This document shows, one piece after another, positions 43,391 to 53,562 of a stretch of 64,000 nt of DNA (its first letter is position 1; every line of letters begins with the position of its first letter). Below the pieces are notes generated by a model that saw nothing but the letters and a program-made list of their open reading frames with translations, ran no database searches and was not told the origin of the DNA. The DNA is from Oegoconia quadripuncta (lineage: Eukaryota > Arthropoda > Insecta > Lepidoptera > Autostichidae). The translations under genes and the position numbers were made by a program. The stretch spans positions 22,934,801-22,998,800 of the forward strand of contig OX438753.1 in assembly GCA_949316235.1 (NCBI GenBank), written 5' to 3'.

Positions 43391-44465
43391 AAATATAAAA
43401 CGAATGTCTCAAATAAATAAAATACAATTAATAAAAAAAATATGTAGATTACAACTTTTATTACTAAATCACAATTCCGTCTATTCAAATTAGGTCTGCA
43501 ATCCCGTGGTCTCAATTCCTCACTACTTTTCCTCTCCATTCTTCACCTTTTTCTTATTGTTTTCTTTTAGTCCGATCTCGTCTGTCCGGCTTTTTTTTTC
43601 TCTTTGCCCCTCAGTTGTACCTTCCATAGATTAATAATATTTTTCTCACAAACATTCAGAAACAATCGAAATTAAATAATTCCCATGGAGTTTTATGCTC
43701 GGAATCTTAAGGTAGAACAAAGAAAAGTACGAACGAAAAATGAAACGGTGACGTCGATTTAAGTTCTTTGTTCGGGTCCGAAATATGGAAACTGATATAA
43801 TGTTCTTAGTTGATTTAATGGCGTACCACAAGGTGCAATCTGTCCCCTGTCCCGTGACGCTATTATGTATTGTTCATACAGTACCACATTTTACAATGTA
43901 CATGATTATAATGAGAGGTTAAATTGAACCCGGATCATGAAATTCACACTACATTTAGCATATTAACTTCAGAGAGTACAAAGTACTGGGTTCAATAGAT
44001 AGTACATTTTGCAGATTATATAAAATATCATATCTACAGTTGATCATTATACGACGAAGAATCTGAATGTAAGAATGCAATATAATATCTAGAGTAGAAT
44101 AAATACTAATAAACACAAGTGCAGTAATTTACGCAAATCAGCTATAAGCTGCTAGTATATTGGCTTTTAATAATAACAAAAATAATTCCAATAAGAGCAA
44201 AATGTTAGTCACAAACGACCTTGAGTCTAAATATTTGGAACATGCCCAAATCGACTATAAGACAACCTAGGATATTTACATCTGGCGTAAAAGGACGAGG
44301 GCAGCCGAATCCGAACGATAAGATGACAGAATTCAAACAAGAAAGACTGATTCAATATATTGACAGCTAGGTACAAGGATTTTATTGGAAATCGCTTCTG
44401 TGAGACTTGTGCTCGTAACTTTATCAATGTTAATTTAGTATTTCCTAACCAGATATTTACATATA
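43391..44465. other. No gene recognised
   Basis: Short frames at 43646-43831 and 44227-44478 (minus) show no family features. No repeat placed. Confidence 0.35.
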
Positions 44466-44515
44466 TACATGACGCCACGACCTTTATACCAAATGGGGTG
44501 GTCAGAAGTATCTAT

Positions 44516-44550
<35 letters not shown>

Positions 44551-45259
44551 GGAGAAGCCAACGGCGATACATTGTAAGTAAAACAAAACATTGAGTAGAT
44601 GTATGTACAGCTATTACAGGCTTCTACATATTAACAAAAAAAATAAAAACTAAGTAACAGATATGCTTCCATATTGCATGTATGGTGGTATGATGTGTCT
44701 ATATGTGTGGGTGTGTGTGTGTGTGAAGGGAGTATTTACACTATAAATAGCATAAAAGGGTAAGGTATGAAGACATATTAGAGTAACTATAATATTATAA
44801 TAATTATTAATATTATTTATATGTATATAATTATTCAGTGAATATGTCATTAACATAACCACTTAGTAATTCGATACAAAGAGTTTATTAGTTATCCTAT
44901 CTTTAAAGTAGTCTTTAGAGTTAATGAAGGGGTCAAAATCTGCAAAGTTACAGTTGTAATTTTTTGATATACGTGTAAATACTGAGTTTTGACTATAATT
45001 TGTTCGGCGTGAGGGCACGTGTAGCATAACCGTGTGCCGTGTGCGCTTACAAGGCGTGAAGTAACTAATTTCTGAAACAATCGCCGGGCAATCTATATTG
45101 GAGTTCAATATGTCATACAAGAAAAACGTTTGGGTGTTCGGAATATTAAAAATTTAAAGCCTGTAACAACATCCACGATTCACCTTGTATGCAGAAATGC
45201 ACACGTGACTGCTGAGTCCATCTATTGACGGTTTTTGTTAGAAAGTTCCTTAATCTAAT
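44466..45259 (+). mobile_element. LR copy interrupted by a LINE
   Basis: The left piece 44466-44511 (CACGACCTTTATACCAAATG-GGGTGGTCAGAAGTATC) and the right piece from 45125 (AACGTTTGGGTGTTCGGAAT, ATCCACGATTCACC, GCACACGTGACTGCTGAG) are consecutive in LR order. The LINE at 44512-45122 separates them. The right piece ends where LINE L-I begins (45259). Confidence 0.6.
44512..45122 (-). pseudogene. L-IV LINE, RT C terminus, 3' UTR and (AATA)n tail
   Basis: The minus-strand frame 44863-45120 carries YFTPCKRTRHTVMLHVPSRR, TNYSQNSVFTRISKNYNCNF and DYFKDRI, the C-terminal thumb-end region of a non-LTR RT. Its 3' UTR contains a (CACA)n run (44715-44725) and ends in (TAAA)n, seen as (TATT)n at 44512-44551. 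It is 5'-truncated at the LR junction and inserted antisense. A similar tail occurs at 56433-56500. Confidence 0.65.
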
Positions 45260-45571
45260 CTGTTCGAGCTAATACCCGCTGGTCAATTTTACCGTTACAC
45301 TTCTCGCCGAAATTTAAAATTCCATCCACATCACCTGGATGAGTGGGAGTCTACCACTGTACTTTTCTCAAGAAACTTCCTACCACGTACGACCACCCTG
45401 TGGAACGGACTTCCTGCAGCGGTATTCCCGAACGAGTACGACATTGGAACCTTCAAGAAACGAGCCTACGCCTTCCTCAAAGGCCGGCAACGCACCTGTG
45501 ACCCTTTTGGTGTTGCCGCATGCTCGTTTGCCGTCCTCTCATATAAAAAAAAATCTAGAAAAAGATCGTAG
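45260..45571 (+). pseudogene. L-I LINE, RT C terminus with internal deletion
   Basis: The frame LFELIPAGQFYRYTSRRNLK continues through [20 protein letters not shown], in phase with the 8166 copy. About 42 bp between GGTGTTGC and CGCATGCTCG are missing, so the stop is displaced to TAG 45569-45571 in the tail. The frame listed at 45339-45611 is out of phase. Confidence 0.7.
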
Positions 45572-46252
45572 AAGGTTCTGTACTTTTTACCAGATATTTT
45601 TCCATATCTAGTGCTGCTTGGCTTCGGCATGAAAAAAGAATAATCAAGATATATTCGTAAAACCAACCATTTTATAGATATTTCGTATGACAAAATTAGA
45701 TTGCCACAAAGACTAATCTTAATAAATAGGTAGTTTTGAAGTCCAATTATATGTAAAGGCAACGTTCATTATTATAAAACACAATTCAACCGTAGACGTT
45801 CCGTAATTGCATCTACGTGCAATCCCATAGTAATTATCTTTGGCCACAAGCGTAATAATACGCTGGTCAGACGTAGAGCCATGCCATTAGTTCCCAAGGT
45901 AACGAACACTGTTCTCTACGAACATGTAACACTCTGTACTATCTGCGCTTGTGGGTACAAACACACAATAGTTTATATAAACAATGTCGGACTCATCGAC
46001 CGTGGCTATTCTATTTCGGAATAATATATTTTGCTCTTTCACGTTGAATGTCATACGGTATTTGAAAGCGTTTCCAAAATTGACACTTCAAACACAACAA
46101 TGGAGGAAGGAGTGGAATGGAACAATTTTAAATTTGTTTATTGTTTTAAAACAGCGGCGTCAAGAATAACAATTATGACGAGTCGGCGTCACGTCATCTG
46201 TTTACTTAGTTGTAAGAGCAGGTAACGTTCGTAAACGTATCATAAATAAATG
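45572..46252. other. No gene recognised
   Basis: Unplaced sequence. Short frames at 45984-46225 overlap each other and show no protein features. Confidence 0.35.
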
Positions 46253-46705
46253 TTAATACAAGATATAAAAATAAACTTGCTGTCTATAGCAGTCGCTTAC
46301 ACAAAGTCACTAAGTCATTCAAGGGACAATGTATACAATAAGGTTCCGGTAGACATTCAAAATTTGCCTTTAAATAAATTTAAAACAACCATTAAACGGA
46401 AAGTATGTGCCAAAGGCTATTATAAAATTTCTGACTATCTGGATAATAAGAATGCGTGGACATGAACCGCTCGCCATTATCCAGTATATTTTATTCTTAT
46501 TTTTCTTCGTCGAATCATAAATTTTACAATTAGGTATTTCAAATTGTATTTGTATTGACTTATTTAAAAAGCAACCCTGGAGTTTCTTGCACGTTCTTCT
46601 CTGGGGAGACTGCCTAGTGAATGAGCGATAACTGTATGTCATGACGATTTCAAATGTTATTGTTATAACTTACGAAATAAAAACATTTTTGATTTAGATT
46701 TTTGA
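46253..46705 (+). pseudogene. L-II LINE, RT C terminus, 3' UTR and tail
   Basis: Reading from AATACA 46255: NTRYKNKLAVYSSRLHKVTK, then a one-base shift, then NKVPVDIQNLPLNKFKTTIK and KISDYLDNKNAWT with TGA at 46463-46465. The 3' UTR (TTTCTTGCACGTTCTTCTCT) and the GAAATAAAAACATTTTTGAT tail match 41465-41620 inverted. 5'-truncated. Confidence 0.7.
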
Positions 46706-46769
46706 TTTTTATTGTTCGTTATAACATAAAAAAAAGGTTTGTAGACATATAAAAACATTATAGATTTAC

Positions 46770-46857
46770 ACGTTGTAAAAGCGATGGGTTCACCCCCTGT
46801 CACGTGTGCATTTCTGCATATTTGGAAAGGTGAACCGTGGATGTTGTTTCAAGCATT
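46770..46857 (-). mobile_element. LR fragment hit by SINE-B
   Basis: AAAGCGATGGGTTCACCCCC, TGTCACGTGTGCATTTCTGC and GAACCGTGGATGTTGTTTCA are the LR middle block in minus orientation. It stops at GCATT where the SINE-B is inserted, and LR homology does not resume beyond one base. Confidence 0.55.
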
Positions 46858-47098
46858 TTTTTTTAATAAATAAATATTTCGGACACTTACACCAATCATC
46901 TAGTCCTAAACTAAGCAAAGCTTGTACTATAGATACTAGATAACGGATAAACATACATAAATATTTATATAAACATCCCTGACTCAGGAATAAATGTTCA
47001 TATTCATCACACAAACATTTAACCGTCGCGGGATTCGAACCCGCAACCGTTGGTTTCGCTGACAGGGTCATTATCCACTACACCAATCGGTCGTCAAT
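46858..47098 (-). mobile_element. SINE-B, full length with TSD GCATT
   Basis: GCATT at 46853-46857 and 47099-47103 flanks a 241-bp element. On the minus strand: GACGACCGATTGGTGTAGTG, CCTGTCAGCGAAACCAACGG, B box GGGTTCGAATCCCGC, body CCTGAGTCAGGGATGTTTAT, TTATCTAGTATCTATAGTAC, and a T/A-rich tail (AATATTTATTTATTAAAAA). It is the reference SINE-B of the GACCGATTGGTG subtype. Confidence 0.8.
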
Positions 47099-47229
47099 GC
47101 ATTATCCTTCTGCAAATCAATATCAACGTTGAATTTTCTCCATCTACTTTCGATGGACGACTGTTTGCGCCTTATTCTGTCTACTGTAGTTGCATACAGA
47201 AGTCACGATTTAGCTAAAATCTCGATGGG

Positions 47230-48726
47230 GATTGAATGAATGTGCAGACTGAAGGGCGATGACGTCACCGGTCAAGTTCGCGCTCCACGTGCCGCTAGCT
47301 ACGTAATGCCAATCCTATTGCTCAGAACACACTATTGACGTAATATCATGGAAGTATCGTAAAATGTGTAGCCAACTTTGTTTACTATACGAATATTTGT
47401 ATCTCGAACTGACTGTTATAATAAAAATGAAACTATCTGTGAATCCGCCTAAAAGTGGAGATATGGGAGCATTGATTTAATAGTTGATGTAAATACCTTT
47501 AATACTTAACGTTATGTATATTTCTGGGACGGTAGATATTTTCTCAATCATATTAATTAGCGATTTTTTGAAAAGTACATTTTAAGTATAAATCAATTTA
47601 TCCAAGTTAAGTTAACCAATCCTTCAGCTGCATAGCAAAACTGTATAAAATCGAACATGCTTCTAACCTAAATCTATCAACCTGAAATCAGCCTTGATGA
47701 TCCGTTGCAAGCTTCATTGGATACATTGAAAGTTTTCATCTGACCTACAAACGGACGCACTTTGCAACCAACCAGTATCTAAAGACGGAGGGCATAAGCC
47801 CCAATTCTATCTAGCAGAACGGAGTAGGAGTTGCGTCGTTTGCTCCACTGGGATTGCGTACCGGCGTACGCATGCGGCTCTCCCCTTTCGACCCCCGGTA
47901 AAATGGCGGTGCCAACATGGCCGACGGGCAGCCGCAGGATACAAGACACGACGTTGACACGCTTACCCGGCGCGTTGCACACCTTCACACGCACATCCGT
48001 ACAGAAACCGCCGGTGTGATCGATTTATCGCCAGCAGTGAGACGATACGACCGCCGGCTCAAGACGCGCGTGCAACAAGTGATATAGTTTTAAAACACGA
48101 ACGTATTAATGACAGATCGGTATTGTTTTGGTGCGGTGATGTGACTGTTGGACGTATATAAATATAGAACGTGCCCTTTCGATGTGTGGCGGCGCGGGTG
48201 AGCCAAGCAGTGAGTGACGTCGACCGCTCGAGTTCCCCGCGCCGCGCACCGTCAACACTAGTGCCGCGTCACGCCGCGTGTCTCCGGTTCACATAAATAA
48301 TATCAACACGCACGCGTAGCCTTCAACAACTAGCGCCAATTTCGAACGTTCTAACACTAACCATAATCAGTGTATGTAAAATGATAATGACTCATTCATT
48401 CGATTGTAAAACCTAACCTTTTTGTTGGTTGGCTATCAGCTGATCGTTGATGAATGATAAATGAACCCAGTGCATGCGAACTGAGCGATGAATGATTAGT
48501 AACAGTGGGACTAGTTAACGTCGATATGACGATAACGAGTGAATAGCCGCGTGGCGCCGACTTCAGTGCAATAGTGATCGCGCGGCATGGACGTCGCGCC
48601 GCGCGTGTAGCGATGCGCGTTTCCCGGTGCATCTCCGGTTGACTCGAGCGAACTTCGACCGATGTATTCAACACGCAAGTGGTCGTGGGGAGTGAGGGGA
48701 CGCGGTCGCCGCGTGGCCCGATAGCT
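47230..48726 (+). promoter_or_regulatory. GC-rich promoter and 5' UTR region
   Basis: A CRE TGACGTCA (47260-47267) and an E-box CACGTG (47286-47291) precede a long GC-rich tract from about 47820 that contains AAAATGGCGGTGCC (YY1-like), a TATATAAATA box (48155-48164) and many CpGs. Several short uORFs occur, including ATG 48612 (9 codons) and ATG 48662, whose 20-codon frame ends at TAG 48722-48724, two bases before the ATG at 48727. This suggests a transcribed 5' UTR feeding the frame below. The TSS is not resolved: a good initiator about 30 bp past the TATA box is not seen. Confidence 0.45.
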
Positions 48727-48972
48727 ATGCTCACGTTTGTGTTCGCCGTTTGGTCGGCTGCGCGCGCGCTGGGCTGGACGTGCGAACCGGTGCCGACCTC
48801 CCCCGAGGCGGAGGAGGTCCCCATCCTCCCTCGGCTGCGCTCAGCGCGCGCCTCAAGCGACCTTTCGACCCTCAGCACGACCACCACCAGCTCAAGCCAG
48901 ACCAGTACTGGCGACCACTCAAAGAGGTCCACGCCCCATTCCCGAACACACAATAGTCGTTGCGATCTCTAA
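48727..48972 (+). CDS. Candidate small secreted protein or first exon, unknown
   Basis: ATG 48727 (G at -3) opens 81 codons to TAA 48970-48972. Roughly four in five codons end in G or C, and this is the most plausible of three overlapping frames. Residues 1-16 (MLTFVFAVWSAARALG) look like a signal peptide followed by WTCEPVPTSPEAEEVP, then an Arg-containing stretch and a Ser/Thr-rich, mucin-like C-terminal half. AATAAA at 48987-48992 lies 15 bases after the stop, so a complete intronless mini-gene is possible. Equally it may be a first coding exon with a donor I cannot see (weak GT at 48904 or 48957). A frame one base later (48750-48956) ends RPFDPQHDHHQLKPDQYWRP and also looks protein-like, so frame assignment is not certain. 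No family recognised. Confidence 0.4.
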   Translation: MLTFVFAVWSAARALGWTCEPVPTSPEAEEVPILPRLRSARASSDLSTLSTTTTSSSQTSTGDHSKRSTPHSRTHNSRCDL

Positions 48973-48986
48973 GAGTTATTAGAGCG

Positions 48987-48992
48987 AATAAA
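48987..48992 (+). terminator. Possible polyadenylation signal AATAAA
   Basis: A canonical AATAAA 15 bases past the TAA of the 48727 frame. A GT-rich stretch (TCGGTGAGGAGG, then TGCTTGTGTTTTTC) follows within 60 bases, as expected of a downstream element. AATAAA is frequent by chance in AT-rich DNA. Confidence 0.3.
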
Positions 48993-49780
48993 GCCAATAT
49001 TAATTTAGCGTCGGTGAGGAGGAAGATTCAATATGCTTGTGTTTTTCTTCTATTTATAGTTTTATCATTGTCTTTCAGTTGGGTTTATTAAATATGGAGT
49101 CAATTGAAATGAATGCATATCCACGTGGTATTGTAGGTAATTATTTGATAGGTACATAACTTCCGCGAGCGTCGTAATGAAGGTCACTACATTAATTTTA
49201 TCTACGTAAATAACAGATATTATGCTTCTATTTTACTGGTAGGGTTTCTATTTTAATGGAACACTGGGCTATCATACTAGTTAATATCCTTGAATGAAAT
49301 TCCCTTTCAATCGTGTCAGGTTCTTTCTGTAAATCTCAGGTTCAGATTGGGTTTGGTGCAAAAAGTTTTGATCCTTATGGCGACATCCTAAGTGCACGAC
49401 CAAGGCCAAGTGAGGCAATTCAATAGACACAACATGGTCTGACAAGAAGTATACTCCGCACTGGCCTGTCATTTCCCACTTGTTGTTTTGTACCGTCCCA
49501 ATTTTGTTCGCAGTTGGTTTCATTCCATTAAATTTAGGAATATTTTGCATATGTTAAATAATGAAGAGATGCATTTTAACATTATATTTTTAATAGAAAG
49601 TAATATATGAACGAAGTTGATCTGTCTATAATTGAAGATCCCAATATTGCAAGATTCAGGAAAACTGACGCTGCAAGCAGCAGTTCCAGTACCATAAATT
49701 AGTTGATTATTGCTAATAAATTAAAATATAGACACCTCTTAAAATCATTATAAGAGGAATATCTACTGTTTACAAAACAA
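48993..49780. other. No gene recognised
   Basis: AT-rich. The frame at 49281-49550 (minus) has no family features. No repeat identified. Confidence 0.35.
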
Positions 49781-49860
49781 TTTACAATAATATTGATAAC
49801 AATTTAGGCGGCCTTATCACTAAAAGCGACAACATAGGTCAAAAACATATGGGGTGCACT
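49781..49860 (-). mobile_element. LINE 3' end fragment with hairpin
   Basis: On the minus strand, the hairpin GTCGCT-TTT-AGTGAT (49816-49830) and AAGGCCGCCTAAATTG match the (TATTG)n-tailed LINE 3' ends at 3300 and 53648. The tail is lost. Confidence 0.55.
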
Positions 49861-49878
49861 ACACTACATTTAATTGTA

Positions 49879-50112
49879 CTAGCTCTTTGACCGCCTACTA
49901 TCTCTTTGGCCTGCTTGGAATAGTTTTATCGCGGATATCTTTAATTTGTTTATCGCACGAGAATTACTCATTTTATTGGGATAAAAACCACCCTATGTTT
50001 TAATCCAGGGTATTCTACCTATATATCAAATTTCATCCAAATCCGTTCATCTGTTTCACCGGGATTGAGCCACAAACAAATAAACATAGATATATCCAAC
50101 TTTCGCATTTAT
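49879..50112 (-). mobile_element. Helitron-like element
   Basis: CTAG at 49879-49882 is preceded by A, and the body is TATCGCGGATATCTTTAATTTG, then CCACCCTATGTTTTAATCCAG, ATCCGTTCATCTGTTTCACC, to CAACTTTCGCATTTA. The next element begins at once, so the 5' TC end is missing. Confidence 0.6.
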
Positions 50113-50113
50113 T

Positions 50114-50524
50114 AGGTCTTTACCTATGAAATTGGAGTTTATTTTCTTCCTTAATTATATGTACCAACTGCTTAGATTCTATAGCTATTTCCAAATTTGT
50201 TTTTTATTTGGATAATGGAATATATTTTCAAGGTTTCACATGAAATATTTTTTAATGTCTGGTCTAAATCATGTAATAAATAAAACTTGACCGCAGTTCT
50301 TTTCATGTGCTTCCCATATTATTTCTTAGATTCGCTGAAACTTTTATAAAGCGGTTATTTTTAAAAATTAACACTGCCTATACTTAACTTACTGTTATCC
50401 GATAATACACACAAAGTTTAGCTAAATTTGGATTTGCCATTACCAAAAAAATTTCAAAAATGTTTGTATGGAGAAAACAGTCTTAATGAAATTCTTCATA
50501 CAAAACGCCAATTTCATAGGTTAG
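50114..50524 (-). mobile_element. TIR element, copy 1
   Basis: The left end AGGTCTTTACCTATGAAATT and the right end CCAATTTCATAGGT are inverted repeats. The about 410-bp element is non-coding. Its reverse complement matches 51729-52451 throughout (for example AGTTTAGCTAAATTTGGATT versus AATCCATATTTAGCTAAACT). Probably a MITE of mariner-like type (inference). The right outer TIR is eroded. Confidence 0.65.
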
Positions 50525-51150
50525 ATACAAATAATGTATTATATAAAACGCAACAGTAAGAAGCCACTTATCGATAATCACCAATGTTTACCAGAATTGA
50601 GTTAGAGAAAGGAAGATTCAGTGACTTAAATAGTGATCTTTGACTTAAGACTTATAAATATTTAAAGATTGCGCTTTCCTAATAGCTATCATAATTCTAA
50701 CCCTTGTTTGGATATTCAACATTGACTTAAAAAAGTTCATACGCAATACAATTTTAATATGAAAATTTGGTTCCCTTACTGAGACTAAAAAATGCGCAGT
50801 TTCAACCCTGGCATCATGACCTTCTCGGGTAATTAAGCTCTTATTCAGTGATATGAACAGAAAGTGCTTATAAACTGGAAAAGTTGAACTGTTTAGGTGA
50901 AGGTGGATATTTTCATCGAGTTTCCACTCGAGAGTAAATAGGAATTTTCAGAGATGAGACCCCTTAATCTAGATAGAGTTTTCATTAAATTGCGAGACGT
51001 TTCGTATCTTAATAAATTTAAGGATTGCACTTTAGGTGTTATGTAGGTGTCCTAGTTTTTAGTGTTTTACAAACTAGCTAACTAGAGGGGTATTAGCGTG
51101 AAAGGAAGACGCTGATGGTCAATTTTTCTTTAACAATTTCTTCAGCACAG

Positions 51151-51422
51151 TTAATCCAGCCAGTATTTTTGTATTTTATTTAATATGCCTGACTGATTAT
51201 AAAGTGACGATGAGGTCGATGATAAACCACGCAATCTCAGCAGATACCTATTCACCCTGCTCTTAAAGGTCCCAAGATTGCAGGGTTCTGGAAAGACTGT
51301 CGCCGGAAGGGAGTTCCATGCCTTGGTTATTCGCATTATGAATGAAGAGTCGAACTGCTTAGTGCGCATGTTTAGTATGTTAACTTCACACTGGTGGAAT
51401 CCTTCCCCACGTCTAATAGTTC
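51151..51422 (-). pseudogene. L-III LINE, RT C terminus
   Basis: Reading from about 51422 on the minus strand: RTIRRGEGFHQCEVNILNMR, KQFDSSFIMRITKAWNSLPA, TVFPEPCNLGTFKSRVNRYL, and a Ser-rich end to a stop at 51151-51153. The AWNSLPA block with FxS-R-V-N-R-Y is the typical LINE RT C terminus. The frame is open across 90 codons. The upstream RT is absent. Only one copy here. Confidence 0.65.
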
Positions 51423-51559
51423 GAAGATGGAATTGTATAAAATAGATATTTCTAATAATGGTAATTTTCTTATATACTTATCTAAGAACCCCCTTTCAGC
51501 TTAATACTATCCAATCATTTACTGACCAACCGCTGGCTTAAGGTTACTGACCCTGCCTT

Positions 51560-51728
51560 AGAGTTCGAGACCAAAGGTTACTATTTCGTATCCTGTGATG
51601 AATATGAATATTTATTCCTGAATGCTTATTTATATATTCATACCTATATTATCCGTTATCCAGTATTCATAGTAGAGGGTTTGCATAGTTTGGCTACTAT
51701 ATATTTGGATGTAAGGGTCCGAAATATT
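51560..51728 (+). mobile_element. SINE-B, degenerate
   Basis: GAGTTCGAGACC-like B box, CCTGTGATGAATATGAATAT, TTTATTCCTGAATG and TATCCGTTATCCAGTATTCA are in SINE-B order. It abuts the TIR element copy 2. Confidence 0.5.
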
Positions 51729-52451
51729 AGGTCCTTACCTATGAAATTGACTTTTGTATGAAGAATTTCGTTAAGACTGTTTTCTCCATACAAACAAATT
51801 TGTTTTTTTTTTTGGGAACGGCAAATCCATATTTAGCTAAACTTTGTGTGTATTAACGGATAACATTAAGTTAAGTATAGGCAGCGTTAATTTTTAAAGG
51901 TAACCGCTTTATAAAAGTTTCAGCGAATCTAAGAAATGATTATGGGAAACACATGAAAAGAGCTCTGTTCAAATTTTTTTTATTATGTGATTTAGCCCAG
52001 AAATTTTTTTTTTTTTTATATGAGAGGGCGGCAAACGAGCATGCGGGTCACCTGATGGAAAGCAACACCAAAAGGGTCACAGATGCGTTGCCGGCCTTTT
52101 AGGAAGGTGTCCACCCCAGAATAAGTAGGGCAGCCTGAGCGATGAGGGATTCTCCAGCAGTGCTGGTACCCTCCTGGGGTACTAACTCTTTAAATACCGC
52201 TACCATTCTGGAGAGAGACTGGAAGGTGGGCCTCCGGCGCCCTCGCTCACCGGACGAAGCGCAGTGGCAAAATGCCACTACTCAGACGTCGGTCTTCTGC
52301 GAGAGGGATTAAAAAATATTCCATGTGAAACCTTGAAATAATATTCCATTTTCCAATTAAAAAACAAATTTGGATGTAGCTTTGAAAATCACAGGAATTG
52401 GTACATATGATTAACGAAGAAAAAAAATTCCAATTTCATTGGTAAAGACCC
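51729..52451 (+). mobile_element. TIR element, copy 2, with nested SINE-D
   Basis: AGGTCCTTACCTATGAAATT at the left end and CCAATTTCATTGGTAAAGAC at the right end form the TIRs. The interior is homologous to copy 1 (inverted), in two parts (51729-51996 and 52314-52451) around the SINE-D at 51997-52313. Confidence 0.7.
51997..52313 (-). mobile_element. SINE-D, longest copy
   Basis: Poly-T (tail) at 52001-52017, then on the minus strand from the right: AATCCCTCTCGCAGAAGACC, a palindrome AGTGGCATTTTGCCACT (52263-52279), CGCTTCGTCCGGTGAGCGAG, GAATGGTAGCGGTATTTAAA, and the LINE L-I-like 3' end from ACACCTTCC. About 25 bp is deleted within the shared end. No clear pol III A and B boxes are seen, so this may be an internally deleted LINE derivative. 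Confidence 0.65.
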
Positions 52452-53562
52452 AACATTTTACTGATAAATCTACCAGTACTTATAAAGATTAGGCATTATA
52501 TTTCCTTATCTACGAATTGAGTCCAGTTTCATCCACTCACATCACAGTTCGATGTCCACAATGTTGGGGCACAGCCCACTATAGGATTTGTGTCAGGCTA
52601 GTAGCCACCAAATAGTGATTTCAAGGTGCTTCTTAGACCGACTTGACTTAATAACTACCTCCAATCCACTCTTCAATGGGCCTACCTAAGCACGGAAACC
52701 ACAAATGGCCAAGTGCTGCAAATGGTCAACAATCTAGGGACTGACTTCGAAATGCGACTCCGCCACAAATGGACGAATTTTTAAGTTCACTTGTCATTAC
52801 AAATCTTAACTCAAATCAAATCTTCACCTACTTCTAATTATCGTATCGAAATAGAATTGGCATATACATGTAAATGTGGTACGGATTACAATACCAGAAT
52901 TTGGCATCTTGGAGCTGATCTGATGATAACGCCAGGAGGTGGATGGTCGAACTCTTCAGTGGCTACTAGAAAACCTCTTGAGTTTGGGCTCTTATGATTC
53001 GTTTTGACGAGTCCCATATATTGTACGTGGTCTCGAAGTCTGATGATCGAATCAGGACTTTTTAAACTGCAATTTATTTTTAAAATAACGCAGGATATTA
53101 TCTCATAGCGCGTTAATTTCTATTCAAGCTTGAATAATAAACAACTCCTTAACTAAAACCATAGTGTTCCATTGTACGCCAGTTATGGAAGTCGTGGTAC
53201 CAGTTTTTATCAAGGTATATAACTACACATGCTTAAACGTGCCTTTTCTACCTTATTTTGGGAAAAAAGATGAATGATTATAGAATCACTTTGTTTTCCG
53301 CCTGTTTGTGTCCGTATGTCAAGTCCTTTCTCACAAATCTCTGGAGGTATGGTAATGACATGATTTTTGGCATGTTTCTCAAAATATAAAGTGCATTGGT
53401 AGCTGTTGTTTCCTGAAGTCACTCCGAACGAGTGGCAGATAGATGTGGAGGCTTGGTCTGTGCGGTGATTAGGGCGTCATTCTTGAACTATGCTCTGCGG
53501 TGTTAAGAAATAGAGTTGAATTTATGTCTGACAGTGAAAAGTTTTTAAAATATTACAAGTAC
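52452..53562. other. No gene recognised
   Basis: 52540-52790 is less AT-rich, with GGCCAAGTGCTGCAAATGGT-type sequence resembling 41390-41440. Frames at 52791-52997 and 53210-53422 carry no recognisable features. Confidence 0.3.

Noticed and set aside
48396..48953. 185-aa minus-strand frame in the GC-rich island
   Set aside because: It is antisense to the high-GC3 plus-strand frame at 48727. GC-rich DNA keeps several frames open, and its residues look like a shadow (Arg/Ala/Thr mix).
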